Notes: a model not told the origin generated them from the sequence alone. DNA of 64,000 nt from Halopiger djelfimassiliensis (GCF_000455365.1 NZ_HG315685.1:582461-646460), one strand, 5' to 3'. Positions 26,097 through 36,704 are shown, numbered from the stretch's first letter. A program made the numbers and translations.

Positions 26097-27848
26097 CTAG
26101 AACGGGTAGTGGATCGCCTGCGAAGCGACGAGCAACCACGTGACCAACAGGGCGTTGACGAACGCGCCGGTCCAGATACGGCCCGTGTGGTGGAAGCAGT
26201 ACGTCGACACGACGGCGATGACGGGCAACAGTGCGACGAACTGGATGGCAATGATCGTCTGCAACGCCGTGAACGGGACCGCAAGCGACCCGGTCGCGAA
26301 CAGGACCCCGTACTGGACTGCGAGCAACAGGACGAAGCCGCCGGTCAGTACGACGGCGTTCGTCGTTATCGCTCGGGGGAGCGACCGCGTCGTCTCCGAC
26401 GTTCGAAGGCGACCGTGGAGCAGGACCTCGAGCGCGACGAAAAAGGCGAGGAACGCGGGTAGATACGTCAGGAAGATGCGCCAGTGGAGCGCCGACATGA
26501 GTTTCAATCCGAGTACCCAGACCCGGAAGTCGGTCATGAACAGCGTATCGACGAGCCACAGCAGACCGTAGAGGCCGCCGACGACGCCGACGGCGGCCGC
26601 GAACGACCGGCCGATCGTTGCGAGGCCGGTGCCGGCGTCGAGACCGTACCGTTCGTCGGTCAGCGACCGGCCACTGTTGCGGTGCCACGATCCGAACAGG
26701 CCGGCGATAACGGCGGCGTTCGCGAGCGCCCAGAGGACGATCCCGTTGGTCTCGCTTTGGGGTGTCACCGCGGTCACCGGTATCGATTCGCTGCCGACGA
26801 TCAACGCCGGATAGTAGAGCACGACCGGGATCAGGGCCGCGAGCGCGGCTGCGACGTACCAGCCTCGATCGCGGTTCGCGACCGCCGCGGGCAGCGGTCG
26901 CGTCAGCTCCTCGAGCGGGTCGGTTCGCACCACGACGGCGCTGGCCGGCAACAGGAAGAGGAAGCCGCCGACCAACGCGAGTGCCGTACCGATCTCCTTC
27001 CAGTACCAGAGTTGCCCCTCGGGTTCGTGGTTGCCGTCGAGGGTCCGGTGTGTCCAGTCGACGGTCTCCGCGACGGCCGACGGCGAGTGGTGTACGCCGG
27101 GGTGAGTCGTTCCCGGCATCGAGAGGTATCGCGCCGTCCCGTCGTCAGCATTGCCGTAGAGCCGCCCTTCTTCGACGGGTTCGTCGGAGCCGAACACCGA
27201 CTGGAGCGTTTCGCTTTCCGGCGTAGCCGGGGCGGTCTCGGACCCCCACATCAGCCAGTGGAACCCGTCGTACTGGGCGAAGACGACGCCGAGGTTCCGC
27301 GGGAACGTCTCGTTGCCCTCGGGCGCACCCGCGGTGCCAGTCGACGAGCCGACGAGCGCGATCGACTCGTAGCTGTCCGGATGTTCCGCGGCAGCCGAAA
27401 CCGCCGCCCAGCCCCCCATCGAGTGCCCCTCGAGCCCGATGTTGTCCTCGTCGACGAGTTCGTGGTCCGCGAGGTACTCGAGCGCCGGCGGGCCGCCCCA
27501 GCCGTGGGCGTGGGCCGGCGGATCGGAGTACCCGTGTCCCGGCTGGTCGATCGCGAGCACGACGTGTCCGGATCGGGCGTATTCGATCGCGAAACTCGAC
27601 TGGGTCTCTTTCGAGTTGATGTAGCCGTGGATCGCAAGCACGCCCGGCGCGGGATCGTCCTCGCTCGCTCCGTCGGGAACGTAGAGGTAGCCGTCTATCG
27701 TTCCCCCGTCCGGCGTCTCGATTTCGACACGCTGTACGTCGACTTCGCCGCCCGCTGTCTGCCCCCAGAAGGCGAGCGCACTGCCCCCGAAGAGCAACAG
27801 CAGCGAACAGACGAGTATTCCTACTTGCGTTCTGGTTATCGTTGTCAC
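26097..27848 (-). CDS. Membrane-anchored alpha/beta hydrolase with polytopic C-terminal domain
   Basis: 583 aa. N-terminal membrane anchor about 8-28; alpha/beta hydrolase about 38-285 with AIHGYINSKE, nucleophile elbow GHSMGG at 141-146 (Ser143) and a candidate catalytic His in PGTTHPGVHH. From about 292 the protein has roughly eight hydrophobic helices with no enzyme motif. Fusion of an exported-side hydrolase to a polytopic domain is seen in haloarchaea; the substrate is unknown. Confidence 0.82.
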   Translation of the reverse strand: MTTITRTQVGILVCSLLLLFGGSALAFWGQTAGGEVDVQRVEIETPDGGTIDGYLYVPDGASEDDPAPGVLAIHGYINSKETQSSFAIEYARSGHVVLAIDQPGHGYSDPPAHAHGWGGPPALEYLADHELVDEDNIGLEGHSMGGWAAVSAAAEHPDSYESIALVGSSTGTAGAPEGNETFPRNLGVVFAQYDGFHWLMWGSETAPATPESETLQSVFGSDEPVEEGRLYGNADDGTARYLSMPGTTHPGVHHSPSAVAETVDWTHRTLDGNHEPEGQLWYWKEIGTALALVGGFLFLLPASAVVVRTDPLEELTRPLPAAVANRDRGWYVAAALAALIPVVLYYPALIVGSESIPVTAVTPQSETNGIVLWALANAAVIAGLFGSWHRNSGRSLTDERYGLDAGTGLATIGRSFAAAVGVVGGLYGLLWLVDTLFMTDFRVWVLGLKLMSALHWRIFLTYLPAFLAFFVALEVLLHGRLRTSETTRSLPRAITTNAVVLTGGFVLLLAVQYGVLFATGSLAVPFTALQTIIAIQFVALLPVIAVVSTYCFHHTGRIWTGAFVNALLVTWLLVASQAIHYPF

Positions 27849-28019
27849 TGCAGAGGACTGTCGTTAACAATGGTGGATAAAAATGGTGATTACAATAAAT
27901 TTCTTCACTATAGTGTGTTTTAGCTAAACTATGTTAAACCAATGGTCGTGACTTTCGTCCCATCAGTCACGACAAAAGCGTAATAAAGAGTTTTAGTGAG
28001 GTCTTTCGTAGCGACCAGT

Positions 28020-28355
28020 ATGACGGAGTACACTGTCGAATTCGTCGGCACCGGCGAGACGATCACCTGTTCGGACAAGGAAACGATCCTCAGCCGGTGT
28101 CTCGAGGAGGGTATCGCTCAGGAATACTCCTGTCGGGTGGGGATGTGTCTGGCGTGTTCGGCCGAAATCGTCGACGGGGAGGTCACGCAACCGGCCGCTC
28201 GCGGACTCACCGAGGAGGAAGCAGAGCAGTACGCGCTGACCTGTATGGCACGGCCACAGTCCGATCTGAAACTCGATCGCGGGAAATATCCGCCGAGTAT
28301 CGAGAACGATGTCGATGCCTGCGGGGACACCGAACCGGCAGCCGCCGACGACTGA
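28020..28355 (+). CDS. fdx: 2Fe-2S ferredoxin, plant type
   Basis: 111 aa electron carrier. Cluster ligands Cys38, Cys43, Cys46 (YSCRVGMCLACSAEI) and Cys75 (LTCMARPQ) match the C-x4-C-x2-C ... C plant-type pattern. Shorter than the 128-residue halobacterial ferredoxin because the acidic N-terminal insertion is lacking. The AT-rich 171-nt upstream region has a T-rich box about 27 nt before the ATG. Confidence 0.9.
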   Translation: MTEYTVEFVGTGETITCSDKETILSRCLEEGIAQEYSCRVGMCLACSAEIVDGEVTQPAARGLTEEEAEQYALTCMARPQSDLKLDRGKYPPSIENDVDACGDTEPAAADD

Positions 28356-28466
28356 ACCCGGCGTCGAGAGGGAGCGGCCGCGGGTTTTCGATGGGTGTCG
28401 GACTGCCGACGGTGGAGTTCGGGCCGTCGCCGACCGTCGGCCCCTGTCTGCAAAGGGGTAGGTCGA

Positions 28467-29621
28467 TCAGTCGACGAAGTCGATGTCGTCGCCCTGCATC
28501 TCCGGCTGGACGGACTCGCCGTCGGGTCGGCCGTAGATCTGGGGCGACTGGACGCCCGTGACGACGATCATCGTCCGCATGCTTCCTTCGAGGGTTTCGT
28601 CGATGGAGGTCCCCCAGATGATGCGGGCGTCGGGGTCGATCCGGTCGTAGATCTCCTCGACGACGCCTTCTGCCTCCTCGATGGACATGTCGTTGCCGCC
28701 GGTGACGTTGACCAGCGCGGAGCTCGCCCCCGAGATGTCGACGTCGAGAAGCGGCGAGCGAAGCGCGGTCTTGACCGAGTCCTCGGCTTTCGCTTCGGAG
28801 TCGGCTTCGCCGAGTCCGATCATGGCGACGCCGCCGCGTTCCATGACGGTGCGGACGTCGGCGAAGTCGAGGTTGACGAGGCCGGGCTTGGTGATCAGTT
28901 CCGTAATCCCCTTGACCGATCGCATCAGGACCTCGTCGGAGACCTTGAAGGCCTGTCGGACGGGGAGTTTCCCCACCGAGTCGAGCAGCCGGTCGTTGGG
29001 GACGACGATCACCGTATCGGAGACGTCACGCAGGCGCTCGAGGCCGGCCTCGGCGTTCGTCCGTCGCACTTCTCCCTCGGCCGTAAACGGCGTCGTGACG
29101 ATCGAAATCGTCAGCGCGCCGGCCTCGCGGGCGGCCTTGGCGACGACGGGCGCGGAGCCGGTTCCGGTGCCGCCGCCGAGGCCGGCCGTGACGAAGACCA
29201 TATCGGAGCCGTCGATGGCGTCGTAGATGTCCTGCTGGCTCTCGAGGGCGGCTTCCTCGCCCACTTGCGGCAGGGAGCCGGCACCGCGGCCGCCGGTCTT
29301 CTCTTCGCCCATCAGGATCTTGGTGTCGGCATCGATCTCGACGAGGTGTTGCACGTCGGTGTTGGCTGCGACGAGTTTCGCGCCGTGGATTCCTTCCTCG
29401 TGCATCCGGTTGATGGTGTTGCCACCGGCACCGCCGCAGCCGACGACCGTGATATCCGTCTGGAGGTCCTGCAGAACGTCTTTCAGTTCGTCGTCGGTCA
29501 TCGTCCCGGTTTGCCGGCCGCTCCCGCTCGTTGACTCGTCCGCCGACTCCGACTGGCCGTCTTCGGGGGCCGGCTCCCCGTCCTCGGCCTCGTCGATGGC
29601 GTCGTCGATGAGTGAGTCCAT
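28467..29621 (-). CDS. ftsZ1: Cell division protein FtsZ1
   Basis: Tubulin-like GTPase that forms the mid-cell ring. 384 aa. GTP-binding loop GGGTGTG at 149-155, nucleotide site [15 protein letters not shown] near 60, and catalytic loop [11 protein letters not shown]. The N-terminal [14 protein letters not shown] and the acidic C-terminal tail DDIDFVD identify the FtsZ1 rather than the FtsZ2 paralog. Single-gene transcript. Confidence 0.94.
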   Translation of the reverse strand: MDSLIDDAIDEAEDGEPAPEDGQSESADESTSGSGRQTGTMTDDELKDVLQDLQTDITVVGCGGAGGNTINRMHEEGIHGAKLVAANTDVQHLVEIDADTKILMGEEKTGGRGAGSLPQVGEEAALESQQDIYDAIDGSDMVFVTAGLGGGTGTGSAPVVAKAAREAGALTISIVTTPFTAEGEVRRTNAEAGLERLRDVSDTVIVVPNDRLLDSVGKLPVRQAFKVSDEVLMRSVKGITELITKPGLVNLDFADVRTVMERGGVAMIGLGEADSEAKAEDSVKTALRSPLLDVDISGASSALVNVTGGNDMSIEEAEGVVEEIYDRIDPDARIIWGTSIDETLEGSMRTMIVVTGVQSPQIYGRPDGESVQPEMQGDDIDFVD

Positions 29622-29779
29622 TCTTGGCCCCTTCTAAACGATGGAGCATAATTACCTTTCCCCTACACGTCAGCCATCTGTCTGACACGTTATGGGCAGG
29701 TTACCTATCGATTTACGATAACATAGAATCCGGGTGCCTGATAGAGATAGTTCGTCATTACTGTTCGATACAGGACCAG

Positions 29780-31123
29780 TCACAATGGGAATCGACGCGT
29801 TCGCTCCGTTCGAACTCTCTCCGGACTGACCGTTTCGCCGTCGACGGTGACGGGCTCGCCGTCGGCGAGCGTGCCGAACTTCGGCCCCTCGGGGACGCCC
29901 GCCTCGCGGGCGAGGGCCGGATCGAAGCCCGTCTCTTCCGCGACGACGGCGTCGTCCTCGATCGTAACCGTCTCGAACTTCGACTCGAGGACGGCGGCTA
30001 ACTCCTCGACGATCGCTGCCCGCGACTCCGCCGGGTCGTTCGAGTCGCCCGCCGGAAGTGCCGCCCGATCCCCGACGCGGCTGCCGCCGTTTTCCGTCGC
30101 GAATGCGACGCTATAGCGTTCGACGATCTCGCGGACGGTGTCCGGATCGATCCCTTCCGCGGCGTCGATCAGGGCTGCCGGCAGGTCGACGACGGTAAAG
30201 GAGTCGCCGCGGCGGTCGCCAAAGCGGGTCCCGTCGTCGACGGATCCGAGGTCCGTCTCGACGGCGTCGACGAACTCGAGCGGGCGGTCGCCGACCTCGC
30301 GCAGCCAGGTCTCGCTGACGATCCGATAGCCCTCGGCTTCGATCGTCTCCGCGAGGACCGGCCAGTCACCGTCGAGAAGCGCGACCTCGGCGTTGCTCGC
30401 CTCGAACGTGGCCTCGATAACCCCTCGGTTGGTTCCGGGATGATCGAGCGTCTCGAGCGCCCAGTCGGCCGCGATGTGCCCGACCGTCCAGGGTGTCTCG
30501 CGGACGATCCGCTCGAACCGCGGTGCGTAGTGGTTCCCCCCGAAGCCGACGAGCTGGCGGCTCCCGTGGGGTTCGACGCCGCGTAACTCGAGGATCGCAC
30601 GGGCGACGGCCGCGGCACCCGCGGGGTCGTCCCACTGCTCGGCGTCGCTGCCGAGTTCGGCGAACAGCGACGGACAGCCGACGTCGGTGGGGCCGTGATG
30701 GGTACACTCCATGCCGACGTCGTACCCGTCGGGCGCGTACTCGTCGAAGGCCTCGAGCAGTCGGGCGAGCGCGTTCGGACAGGCCTCGGCGACGGCGTGA
30801 TCGTCGCCCCCGAACTCCGCCGGGCCGACGTTCCCCGTGAAATGGCCCGTCAGCAGCGGTCCGGTATCCCCGGAGTGTCGCGATGCGAAAACGAGCAGGT
30901 CGGGGTCGCAGTCGAACGCGTCGACGGGGCGCTCGAGTTCGAGGTGGAGGTCGTCGAACGAACGGAGTTCCGCGCCGTCGATCCGGTAGTAGGTTCCGCC
31001 GCCGTCGGCTGCCGGCCGGGTGTCGTCGGTCCGTTCGTCCCAGTCGGCGTGCTCGCGGAGGCGGTCGCAGATGTGCTCCGAGGCGCGGTCCGCGTGGCTC
31101 TCGACGATCGCCAGCTCGGTCAT
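29780..31123 (-). CDS. dtdA: D-aminoacyl-tRNA deacylase (archaeal DTD2)
   Basis: Removes D-amino acids from mischarged tRNA. 447 aa from MTELAIVESHADRASEHICD. Signature blocks: LLVFASRHSGDTGPLLTGHF, VGMECTHHGPTDVGCPSLFA and VGFGGNHYAPRFERI, characteristic of the archaeal/plant DTD2 (GEK1) family. The haloarchaeal protein carries an extra C-terminal region beyond about 280 residues. Confidence 0.93.
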   Translation of the reverse strand: MTELAIVESHADRASEHICDRLREHADWDERTDDTRPAADGGGTYYRIDGAELRSFDDLHLELERPVDAFDCDPDLLVFASRHSGDTGPLLTGHFTGNVGPAEFGGDDHAVAEACPNALARLLEAFDEYAPDGYDVGMECTHHGPTDVGCPSLFAELGSDAEQWDDPAGAAAVARAILELRGVEPHGSRQLVGFGGNHYAPRFERIVRETPWTVGHIAADWALETLDHPGTNRGVIEATFEASNAEVALLDGDWPVLAETIEAEGYRIVSETWLREVGDRPLEFVDAVETDLGSVDDGTRFGDRRGDSFTVVDLPAALIDAAEGIDPDTVREIVERYSVAFATENGGSRVGDRAALPAGDSNDPAESRAAIVEELAAVLESKFETVTIEDDAVVAEETGFDPALAREAGVPEGPKFGTLADGEPVTVDGETVSPERVRTERTRRFPL

Positions 31124-31265
31124 ACCGGAGTTCACGAGTCGGGGCCAGTAACGTCGTCGGTTTTCCTCGGGGTTCCACGTCGGTGCGGCGGTGCGAGGGA
31201 GGGGCGCGGCTTTTTCTACCGTAGTGTGCTACTAGCCACCACTATTCGATACCGTCTTCACGCAC

Positions 31266-33332
31266 ATGACAGAGCATTCATCGAACCGAAACGATCCCGC
31301 CGCCGACTCACACACTGCACCCGAGATCGGACCGACGCTCGAGGACGCACTCGGCGGTCTCGAACTGGTGGCGATCGCCGACGATCACGCCGTCTCAGTG
31401 CTCGATCCAGACGGATGCGTCAGGGCGTGGAACGAAGGAATGCAGCGACTCACCGGATACGACGGCCCCGAAATTCTGGGCATGCACTATCGGACCCTCT
31501 TTCCGGCAGGACCGCGCGAGGCCGGGCGACCGGATCACCTGCTCGAGCGGGCCAGAGCCGAAGGACACGCCGAGGACGAGGGATGGCGGATCAGAAGCGA
31601 CGGACGCCGGCTCTGGGTCCGTGACGTGATCGCGCCGGTCCGGAACGACACGGTCGCCGACGAAACCGGCCCCGCGGAGGAACTGGTGGGATACGCGTGG
31701 TGTCTCCACGACCGCACCGAGAAACGCGAGCGCGAGCGGGAACTCCGCGAGGAGCAGGCGCTCACCGAGAGTATCTTCGCGGCACAACCCGACCTCGTCT
31801 ACGCGTTCGATGCCGAGGGTAACTACCTCGAGTGGAACGATCGCGTTCCGGAGGTAACCGGGTACACGGAGACGGAACTCGCGGAGATGGACCCGCTCGA
31901 GTTCGTCGCTCCCGATCACCGGGACCGGATCGCCGACGCGATCGGGCGGATTCTGGAGACGGACGAGCACGTGACCGCCGAAGCCGACCTCCTCACGAAG
32001 GACGGAAGCCGGATCCCCTACGAGTTCAACAGCGCCAGGATCGTCGGCGGCGACGGGCACGTCCGCGGCTTTACCGGGGTCGGTCGCGACGTCAGCGACC
32101 GAAAGCATAGAGAGCGGGAACTCGAGCGCCTCGAGCGTCTCAACGGGGTGATTCGGGTGATCGACGAGACCATGGTCGCGGCGGAAACGCGGGAACAGAT
32201 CGAAACCGCGGTCGTCGAGGAGTTCGCCGCCGCCGACGCGTATCGCTTCGCCGGCATCTGTCGCGCCGACACCGATGACACGTCCGATCGACGGGCGTGG
32301 CAGGCCCGCGTCCGGGCGGGGGCCGACGCTCCTGGTGCCGACGATGTCCTCCCGTCGTTTCTCGAGCCGCCGGCCGAGAGTGAGACACGGCCGCCGCTCG
32401 ACACCGGGGCCGTCCAGTGCTACCGGACGCTCCGGGACAGCGCCGTCGACGCGTGGCGAGCCGACGCCCGCGAGCGCGACTACGGCGCGGTCGCGGTCGT
32501 TCCGATCGTCGCGAGCAATCGACTGTACGGGGCGCTCGTGATCGCCGCCGTCGAGCCGACGGCGTTTACCGACCGCGAGCGTGAAATCCTCCGGGAGTTC
32601 GGCGGGACGATCGGCCACGCGATCAACGCGATGGAGGTCAGACAGCTCCTCTATACGGACACCGTCGTCGAACTCGAGTTCGAGTCGGCCGACCGGCGGG
32701 CCGTCTGTATCGATCTGTCGGCACGTGTCGGGTGTCAGGTGACGCTGGAGCATGTGGTGGCGCTGGCCGACGAGGAGTTCGTCTACTACGTCAGCGTGAC
32801 CGACGTCTCTCCCGAACGGCTCCGGGAACTCGCTGCGAAGCAGCCGTCGATCCGGGAGGTTCGGGCGATAGATAGCACGAGCGGGGCACGCGAAAGCCAC
32901 TGGGAAGTCGTCGTCACCGGGTCGACATTACCGGGACTGCTCGCGGATTACGGGGCCCGGATTCGGTCCCAGACGGCCGCCGACGGGATCTCGACGATCC
33001 GCATCCTGGCCAGTCCCGTCGCTGACGTTCGCGAACTCGTCGAGGCGGTGACCGTCGCCTATCCCGATACGCGGCTGGCCTCGAAACGGACCGTCGAGCG
33101 ACCGCCCGTGACGCGTGGCGACTTCCGTCGCGCTGTCGGGGATTCGCTGACGGCAAAACAGCGGACGGCGCTCGAGACGGCCTACTACGGCGGCTACTTC
33201 GAGTGGCCGACTCGAAACAGCGACGCTAGCGAGCTCGCCGACCGACTCGGGATCGCACGCCAGACCTTCCATCAGCATCTCCGTGTCGCACAGAACAAAC
33301 TACTGGCGGCGTACTTCGAGGCCGCGATCTGA
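31266..33332 (+). CDS. Bat-like PAS-PAS-GAF-HTH10 transcriptional regulator
   Basis: 688 aa. PAS 1 about 38-150 (VSVLDPDGCVRAWNEGMQRL), PAS 2 about 168-280 (VYAFDAEGNYLEWNDRVPEV), GAF about 290-440, a bacterio-opsin-activator N-terminal-like sensor module (TVVELEFESADRRAVCIDLS) from about 455, and a C-terminal HTH-10 with LTAKQRTALETAYYGGYFEW and LADRLGIARQTFHQHLRVAQ. Likely senses redox, light or a small ligand and controls transcription; no target is visible. Confidence 0.9.
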   Translation: MTEHSSNRNDPAADSHTAPEIGPTLEDALGGLELVAIADDHAVSVLDPDGCVRAWNEGMQRLTGYDGPEILGMHYRTLFPAGPREAGRPDHLLERARAEGHAEDEGWRIRSDGRRLWVRDVIAPVRNDTVADETGPAEELVGYAWCLHDRTEKRERERELREEQALTESIFAAQPDLVYAFDAEGNYLEWNDRVPEVTGYTETELAEMDPLEFVAPDHRDRIADAIGRILETDEHVTAEADLLTKDGSRIPYEFNSARIVGGDGHVRGFTGVGRDVSDRKHRERELERLERLNGVIRVIDETMVAAETREQIETAVVEEFAAADAYRFAGICRADTDDTSDRRAWQARVRAGADAPGADDVLPSFLEPPAESETRPPLDTGAVQCYRTLRDSAVDAWRADARERDYGAVAVVPIVASNRLYGALVIAAVEPTAFTDREREILREFGGTIGHAINAMEVRQLLYTDTVVELEFESADRRAVCIDLSARVGCQVTLEHVVALADEEFVYYVSVTDVSPERLRELAAKQPSIREVRAIDSTSGARESHWEVVVTGSTLPGLLADYGARIRSQTAADGISTIRILASPVADVRELVEAVTVAYPDTRLASKRTVERPPVTRGDFRRAVGDSLTAKQRTALETAYYGGYFEWPTRNSDASELADRLGIARQTFHQHLRVAQNKLLAAYFEAAI

Positions 33333-33422
33333 CGCGTTGTGTCGGTGACCCGGTCGTACTACCGGGTCGTACCAGACAACGCTGGTACACTCCTTACCCG
33401 TCCTCGTCGTCAGTATCACCCA

Positions 33423-34748
33423 ATGAGTTCATGTCCCGCTTCCCGCGATGACACGACCGTTGCGTTCGATCTTCTCGCTCCGTCGCAACGGCGGCACGTG
33501 CTCGCGGTCCTTCTCGAGCAGTTCGACGCGGCCGGATCGCCGACGGGGGACCCTCTCACGATCGAGACGCTTGCAACCGAAGTCGCGGCCCTCGAGCACG
33601 ACACACCGATCGTCACTGACGACCAGTGTACCCGAACGCAGGTCACGCTCGTCCACGTCCACCTGCCACGACTCGAGGACGTCGGCGTCGTTCGCCTCGA
33701 AACCGACGGCGGGACGGTTCGACCGAACGACCATCCGATCTTCGACGCCGAGTGGGTCCGCTCGCTGCTTGCGAACCCGACCGACGGTGCCGTCGGCAAC
33801 CGCGAGCGACTCGATCGAACGCTTGAGGTCCTCCGGCCGCCGCACCGTCGCCGGCTCTGTTCGGTTCTGGCCGGCCAGCGACGCCCGGTCTCCGTCGCCG
33901 ATCTCGCCGCGTTGCTCGTGACGGCGGAACACGAGATGCGACTCGTCGATGTCTCCGAATCGGAGTGTCGGGCGACGACGACGGAACTCGTGTACAGTTC
34001 GTTACCGGCACTTTCGGACGCGGGGTTACTGGAGTACGACGAGGGGGCCGACGAGGTCGCTCTCGTGGGCGATGCGCCACAGTGGCACACCGACTGGATG
34101 GCCGCGAGCCCGCTCGGCGAGATATCGGCCCTCCTCCGGCCGGAAACGGATCGCTCCGCGTCCGGCTCGAGCGAACCCGACGCGGATGACAGCGTCGAGA
34201 CCGACTCACTCCCCGGGTCCGACACCGCTGACGCCGGGGAGACGGGCGCTTGCTGGACGATCGAAGGGACGGAGCAGGTCCTCGCCCGCGGCCGGGAACT
34301 CATCGAAAGCGCCGAATCGGAACTGTTCGTCATGCTCCCGGACGCGGCGATGATCCAGCGGGGCTGTCTCGAGGGCTGGTACGAGGCGACCGAACGCGGC
34401 GTCGACGTCTCCGTCGGCTCGCGCTCGCCGCGGGTTCGGGACACCGTCCGGTCTGCGGTTCCGGACGCGACCGTTTGCGAACCGCGGTTCGACTGGATCA
34501 ACGTCCCGGTCGACCGACTCCATCACGGCCGCGTCGTCTTCGCCGACCGCGAACGGGTGTTGCTCGTGACGGTCGACGACTGCGAGCCGGACGCATCGCC
34601 GCGGCTGACCGCGATCACCGGCGAAGGTGCCGAAAACCCACTCGTGTCGCTCGTGTGCGAACACATCGGCCCGCGGCTGGATCAACTGGACGCCCGGCGC
34701 GAACGGGCGGACGAGTCGGACGGGACGGCCACGTCGCTTCCGATGTGA
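33423..34748 (+). CDS. Two tandem DUF7344-like wHTH domains plus TrmB-like C-terminal domain
   Basis: 441 aa. Two winged-helix modules (about 13-110 and 150-240), each with the pattern FDLLAPSQRRHVLAVLLEQ then TLVHVHLPRLEDVGVVRLE. After an acidic linker, the C-terminal domain (about 280-420) reads VLARGRELIESAESELFVML and RLHHGRVVFADRERVLLVTV, similar to the TrmB sensor/PLD-like fold. Probable regulator. It lies 90 nt after the Bat-like gene, and a joint role is possible. Confidence 0.72.
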   Translation: MSSCPASRDDTTVAFDLLAPSQRRHVLAVLLEQFDAAGSPTGDPLTIETLATEVAALEHDTPIVTDDQCTRTQVTLVHVHLPRLEDVGVVRLETDGGTVRPNDHPIFDAEWVRSLLANPTDGAVGNRERLDRTLEVLRPPHRRRLCSVLAGQRRPVSVADLAALLVTAEHEMRLVDVSESECRATTTELVYSSLPALSDAGLLEYDEGADEVALVGDAPQWHTDWMAASPLGEISALLRPETDRSASGSSEPDADDSVETDSLPGSDTADAGETGACWTIEGTEQVLARGRELIESAESELFVMLPDAAMIQRGCLEGWYEATERGVDVSVGSRSPRVRDTVRSAVPDATVCEPRFDWINVPVDRLHHGRVVFADRERVLLVTVDDCEPDASPRLTAITGEGAENPLVSLVCEHIGPRLDQLDARRERADESDGTATSLPM

Positions 34749-34755
34749 CCGTCCA

Positions 34756-35700
34756 TCAGAGAAACAGCAGCGAAAGGAAGACGCCGTAGCCGACGACGAG
34801 GGCGGCCCCGTCGAGTCGAGTGAGGCGGCGGCCGTACCCCATCATCGCGACCAGCAACACGGTAAAGACGATCAGGACGGGGAGTTCGAGACGAAGCGTG
34901 CTCGGAGCGATGTCGATCGGCGTGATCAGCGCGACGACGCCGAGTACGGCGAGGACGTTGTAGATGTTCGAGCCGACGACGTTTCCGATCGCAAACCCCG
35001 TCTCGTCGCGGACGGCACCGACGACCGAGGCTGCCAGTTCCGGCAGCGAGGTCCCGAGCGCGAGCACCGTCAGTCCGATAACCAGATCCGGAACTCCGAG
35101 GGCCGACAGGACCCCGGTACCGCCCGAAACCAGCCATCGAGACCCGATCACGAGCGCGATCAGCCCGCCGATCACGAGCGCCCCGTCCCGGAGTGTGATC
35201 CCCCCGCCAGCGTCCGGTTCGTCGATCATCGGGGCCGGATCGGCGTTGACGTAGTACAGCAGGTACACGGTAAAGCCGGCGAGGACGAGCAAGAAGATCC
35301 CTCCCTCGAGACGGCCGATCGTGCCGTTGGCACCGAGTGCGACGAGCAGGAACGCCGCAAGCACCATGAACGGGACGTGGCGTCGCATAACCGTCTCGCT
35401 GACCGACAGCGGTCTGACGAGCGCGGAGATACCGAGCACGAGCCCGATGTTCGCGATGTTCGAGCCGACGACGGCACCGAGACCGATGTCGGTCGAGACG
35501 TCGAGCGCCCCGATGGTCGCGACGAACAGTTCCGGCGCGGTCGTCGCGAACGCGATCACCGTCACGCCGACGGTCGACGCTCGAAGGCCGATCCCCAGCG
35601 CGAGTCGGCCCGCTCCGGCGACGAGCAGTTCGGCACCGGCATACAGCGCGACGATGCCACCCACCAGCAGGAGAACGTAGAGCGGGGTTCCCGAGAGCAT
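34756..35700 (-). CDS. Calcium/sodium:proton antiporter, CaCA family (YrbG-like)
   Basis: 314 aa, about ten membrane helices with the two inverted alpha repeats of CaCA exchangers: VIAFATTAPELFVATIGA followed by GLGAVVGSNIANIGLVLGIS, and VLALGTSLPELAASVVGA followed by AIGNVVGSNIYNVLAVLGVV. Exports Ca2+ or Na+ by antiport; ion preference not determinable. Tail-to-tail with the previous gene, 7 nt apart. Confidence 0.9.
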   Translation of the reverse strand: MLSGTPLYVLLLVGGIVALYAGAELLVAGAGRLALGIGLRASTVGVTVIAFATTAPELFVATIGALDVSTDIGLGAVVGSNIANIGLVLGISALVRPLSVSETVMRRHVPFMVLAAFLLVALGANGTIGRLEGGIFLLVLAGFTVYLLYYVNADPAPMIDEPDAGGGITLRDGALVIGGLIALVIGSRWLVSGGTGVLSALGVPDLVIGLTVLALGTSLPELAASVVGAVRDETGFAIGNVVGSNIYNVLAVLGVVALITPIDIAPSTLRLELPVLIVFTVLLVAMMGYGRRLTRLDGAALVVGYGVFLSLLFL

Positions 35701-35842
35701 GCCGGCGAGTACTCAGGACCGTCGTATAAGCGGCCCGGAGTCGCCCTTCCATGAGAGTTGTGACCGAGCCGCGAGCATCGAGTGATGGTGTCGAACGGTT
35801 CCGAGTCGTTATGGTCCTGCCCCGTCGAGTACAGGGAGAGCT

Positions 35843-36652
35843 ATGGCTATGGACGTCTTCGGGCTGCTCGGAAACCCGGTCGGTCACTCGCTGTCGCCGC
35901 CGATGCACGAAACGGCCTACGACGAACTCGGACTCGAGGCCCGGTACGTGACCTTCGAGCCGGAACCCGACGACATCGGGGCCGCGATCACTGGTGCCGA
36001 CGCGCTCGAGATCGCGGGTCTGAACGTGACGATCCCGTTCAAGCAGGCGGCTCTCGAGCACGTCGAACCGGACGAGCTGGCGGCACGGATCGGCGCGGTC
36101 AACACGATCGATTTCTCGGGGTCGGGACCGCCGACCGGTCACAACACCGATGCCGTCGGGGCCCTGCGGTCACTGCGAAACCACGGCGTCACGATCGAGG
36201 GTGCACGCGCGGTCGTCGTCGGGGCCGGCGGCGCGGGTCGCGCGATCGCGTTCGGGCTCGCCGATGCGGGTGCGACGGTCACGGTCGCAAACCGGACCGA
36301 ATCGAAAGCCCGCGATCTCGCCGCGGCGGTCCCGGACGCCACCGGTCGCGGACTCGAGGACCTCGAGCCGTTGCTTGCGGACGCCGACGTGCTGGTCAAC
36401 GCCACCAGCGTCGGCATGGAGGAAGACGCAAGCCCGGTCCCGGCAGACGCGCTTCACGGCGACCTCGCGGTGCTCGACGCCGTCTACCAACCGCTCGAGA
36501 CCCGATTGCTCCGCGACGCGGCGGCGGTCGGCGCGACGACGGTCGACGGGGCATGGATGTTACTGTATCAGGGCGTCGAAGCGTTCGAACTGTGGACGGG
36601 ACTTGATGCACCGGTCGAGGCGATGAACGAGACGCTGCGGGCGCAGCTGTGA
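35843..36652 (+). CDS. aroE: Shikimate dehydrogenase
   Basis: NADPH-dependent reduction of 3-dehydroshikimate. 269 aa. Substrate-site GNPVGHSLSPPMHETA and NVTIPFKQAALEHV (catalytic Lys), NTDAVGALRSL, and NADP-binding VVVGAGGAGRAIAFGLADAG followed by ANRTESKA. The alternative ATG at 35849 (MDVFGLLG) is equally likely. Together with aroD and DHQ synthase elsewhere in the window it feeds chorismate to the nearby pab-like genes. Confidence 0.94.
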   Translation: MAMDVFGLLGNPVGHSLSPPMHETAYDELGLEARYVTFEPEPDDIGAAITGADALEIAGLNVTIPFKQAALEHVEPDELAARIGAVNTIDFSGSGPPTGHNTDAVGALRSLRNHGVTIEGARAVVVGAGGAGRAIAFGLADAGATVTVANRTESKARDLAAAVPDATGRGLEDLEPLLADADVLVNATSVGMEEDASPVPADALHGDLAVLDAVYQPLETRLLRDAAAVGATTVDGAWMLLYQGVEAFELWTGLDAPVEAMNETLRAQL

Positions 36653-36704
36653 CGTGATGGGACGCTAACGTGATTTCAGGCCGGACGTGTCTTGTATCAG
36701 ACGA

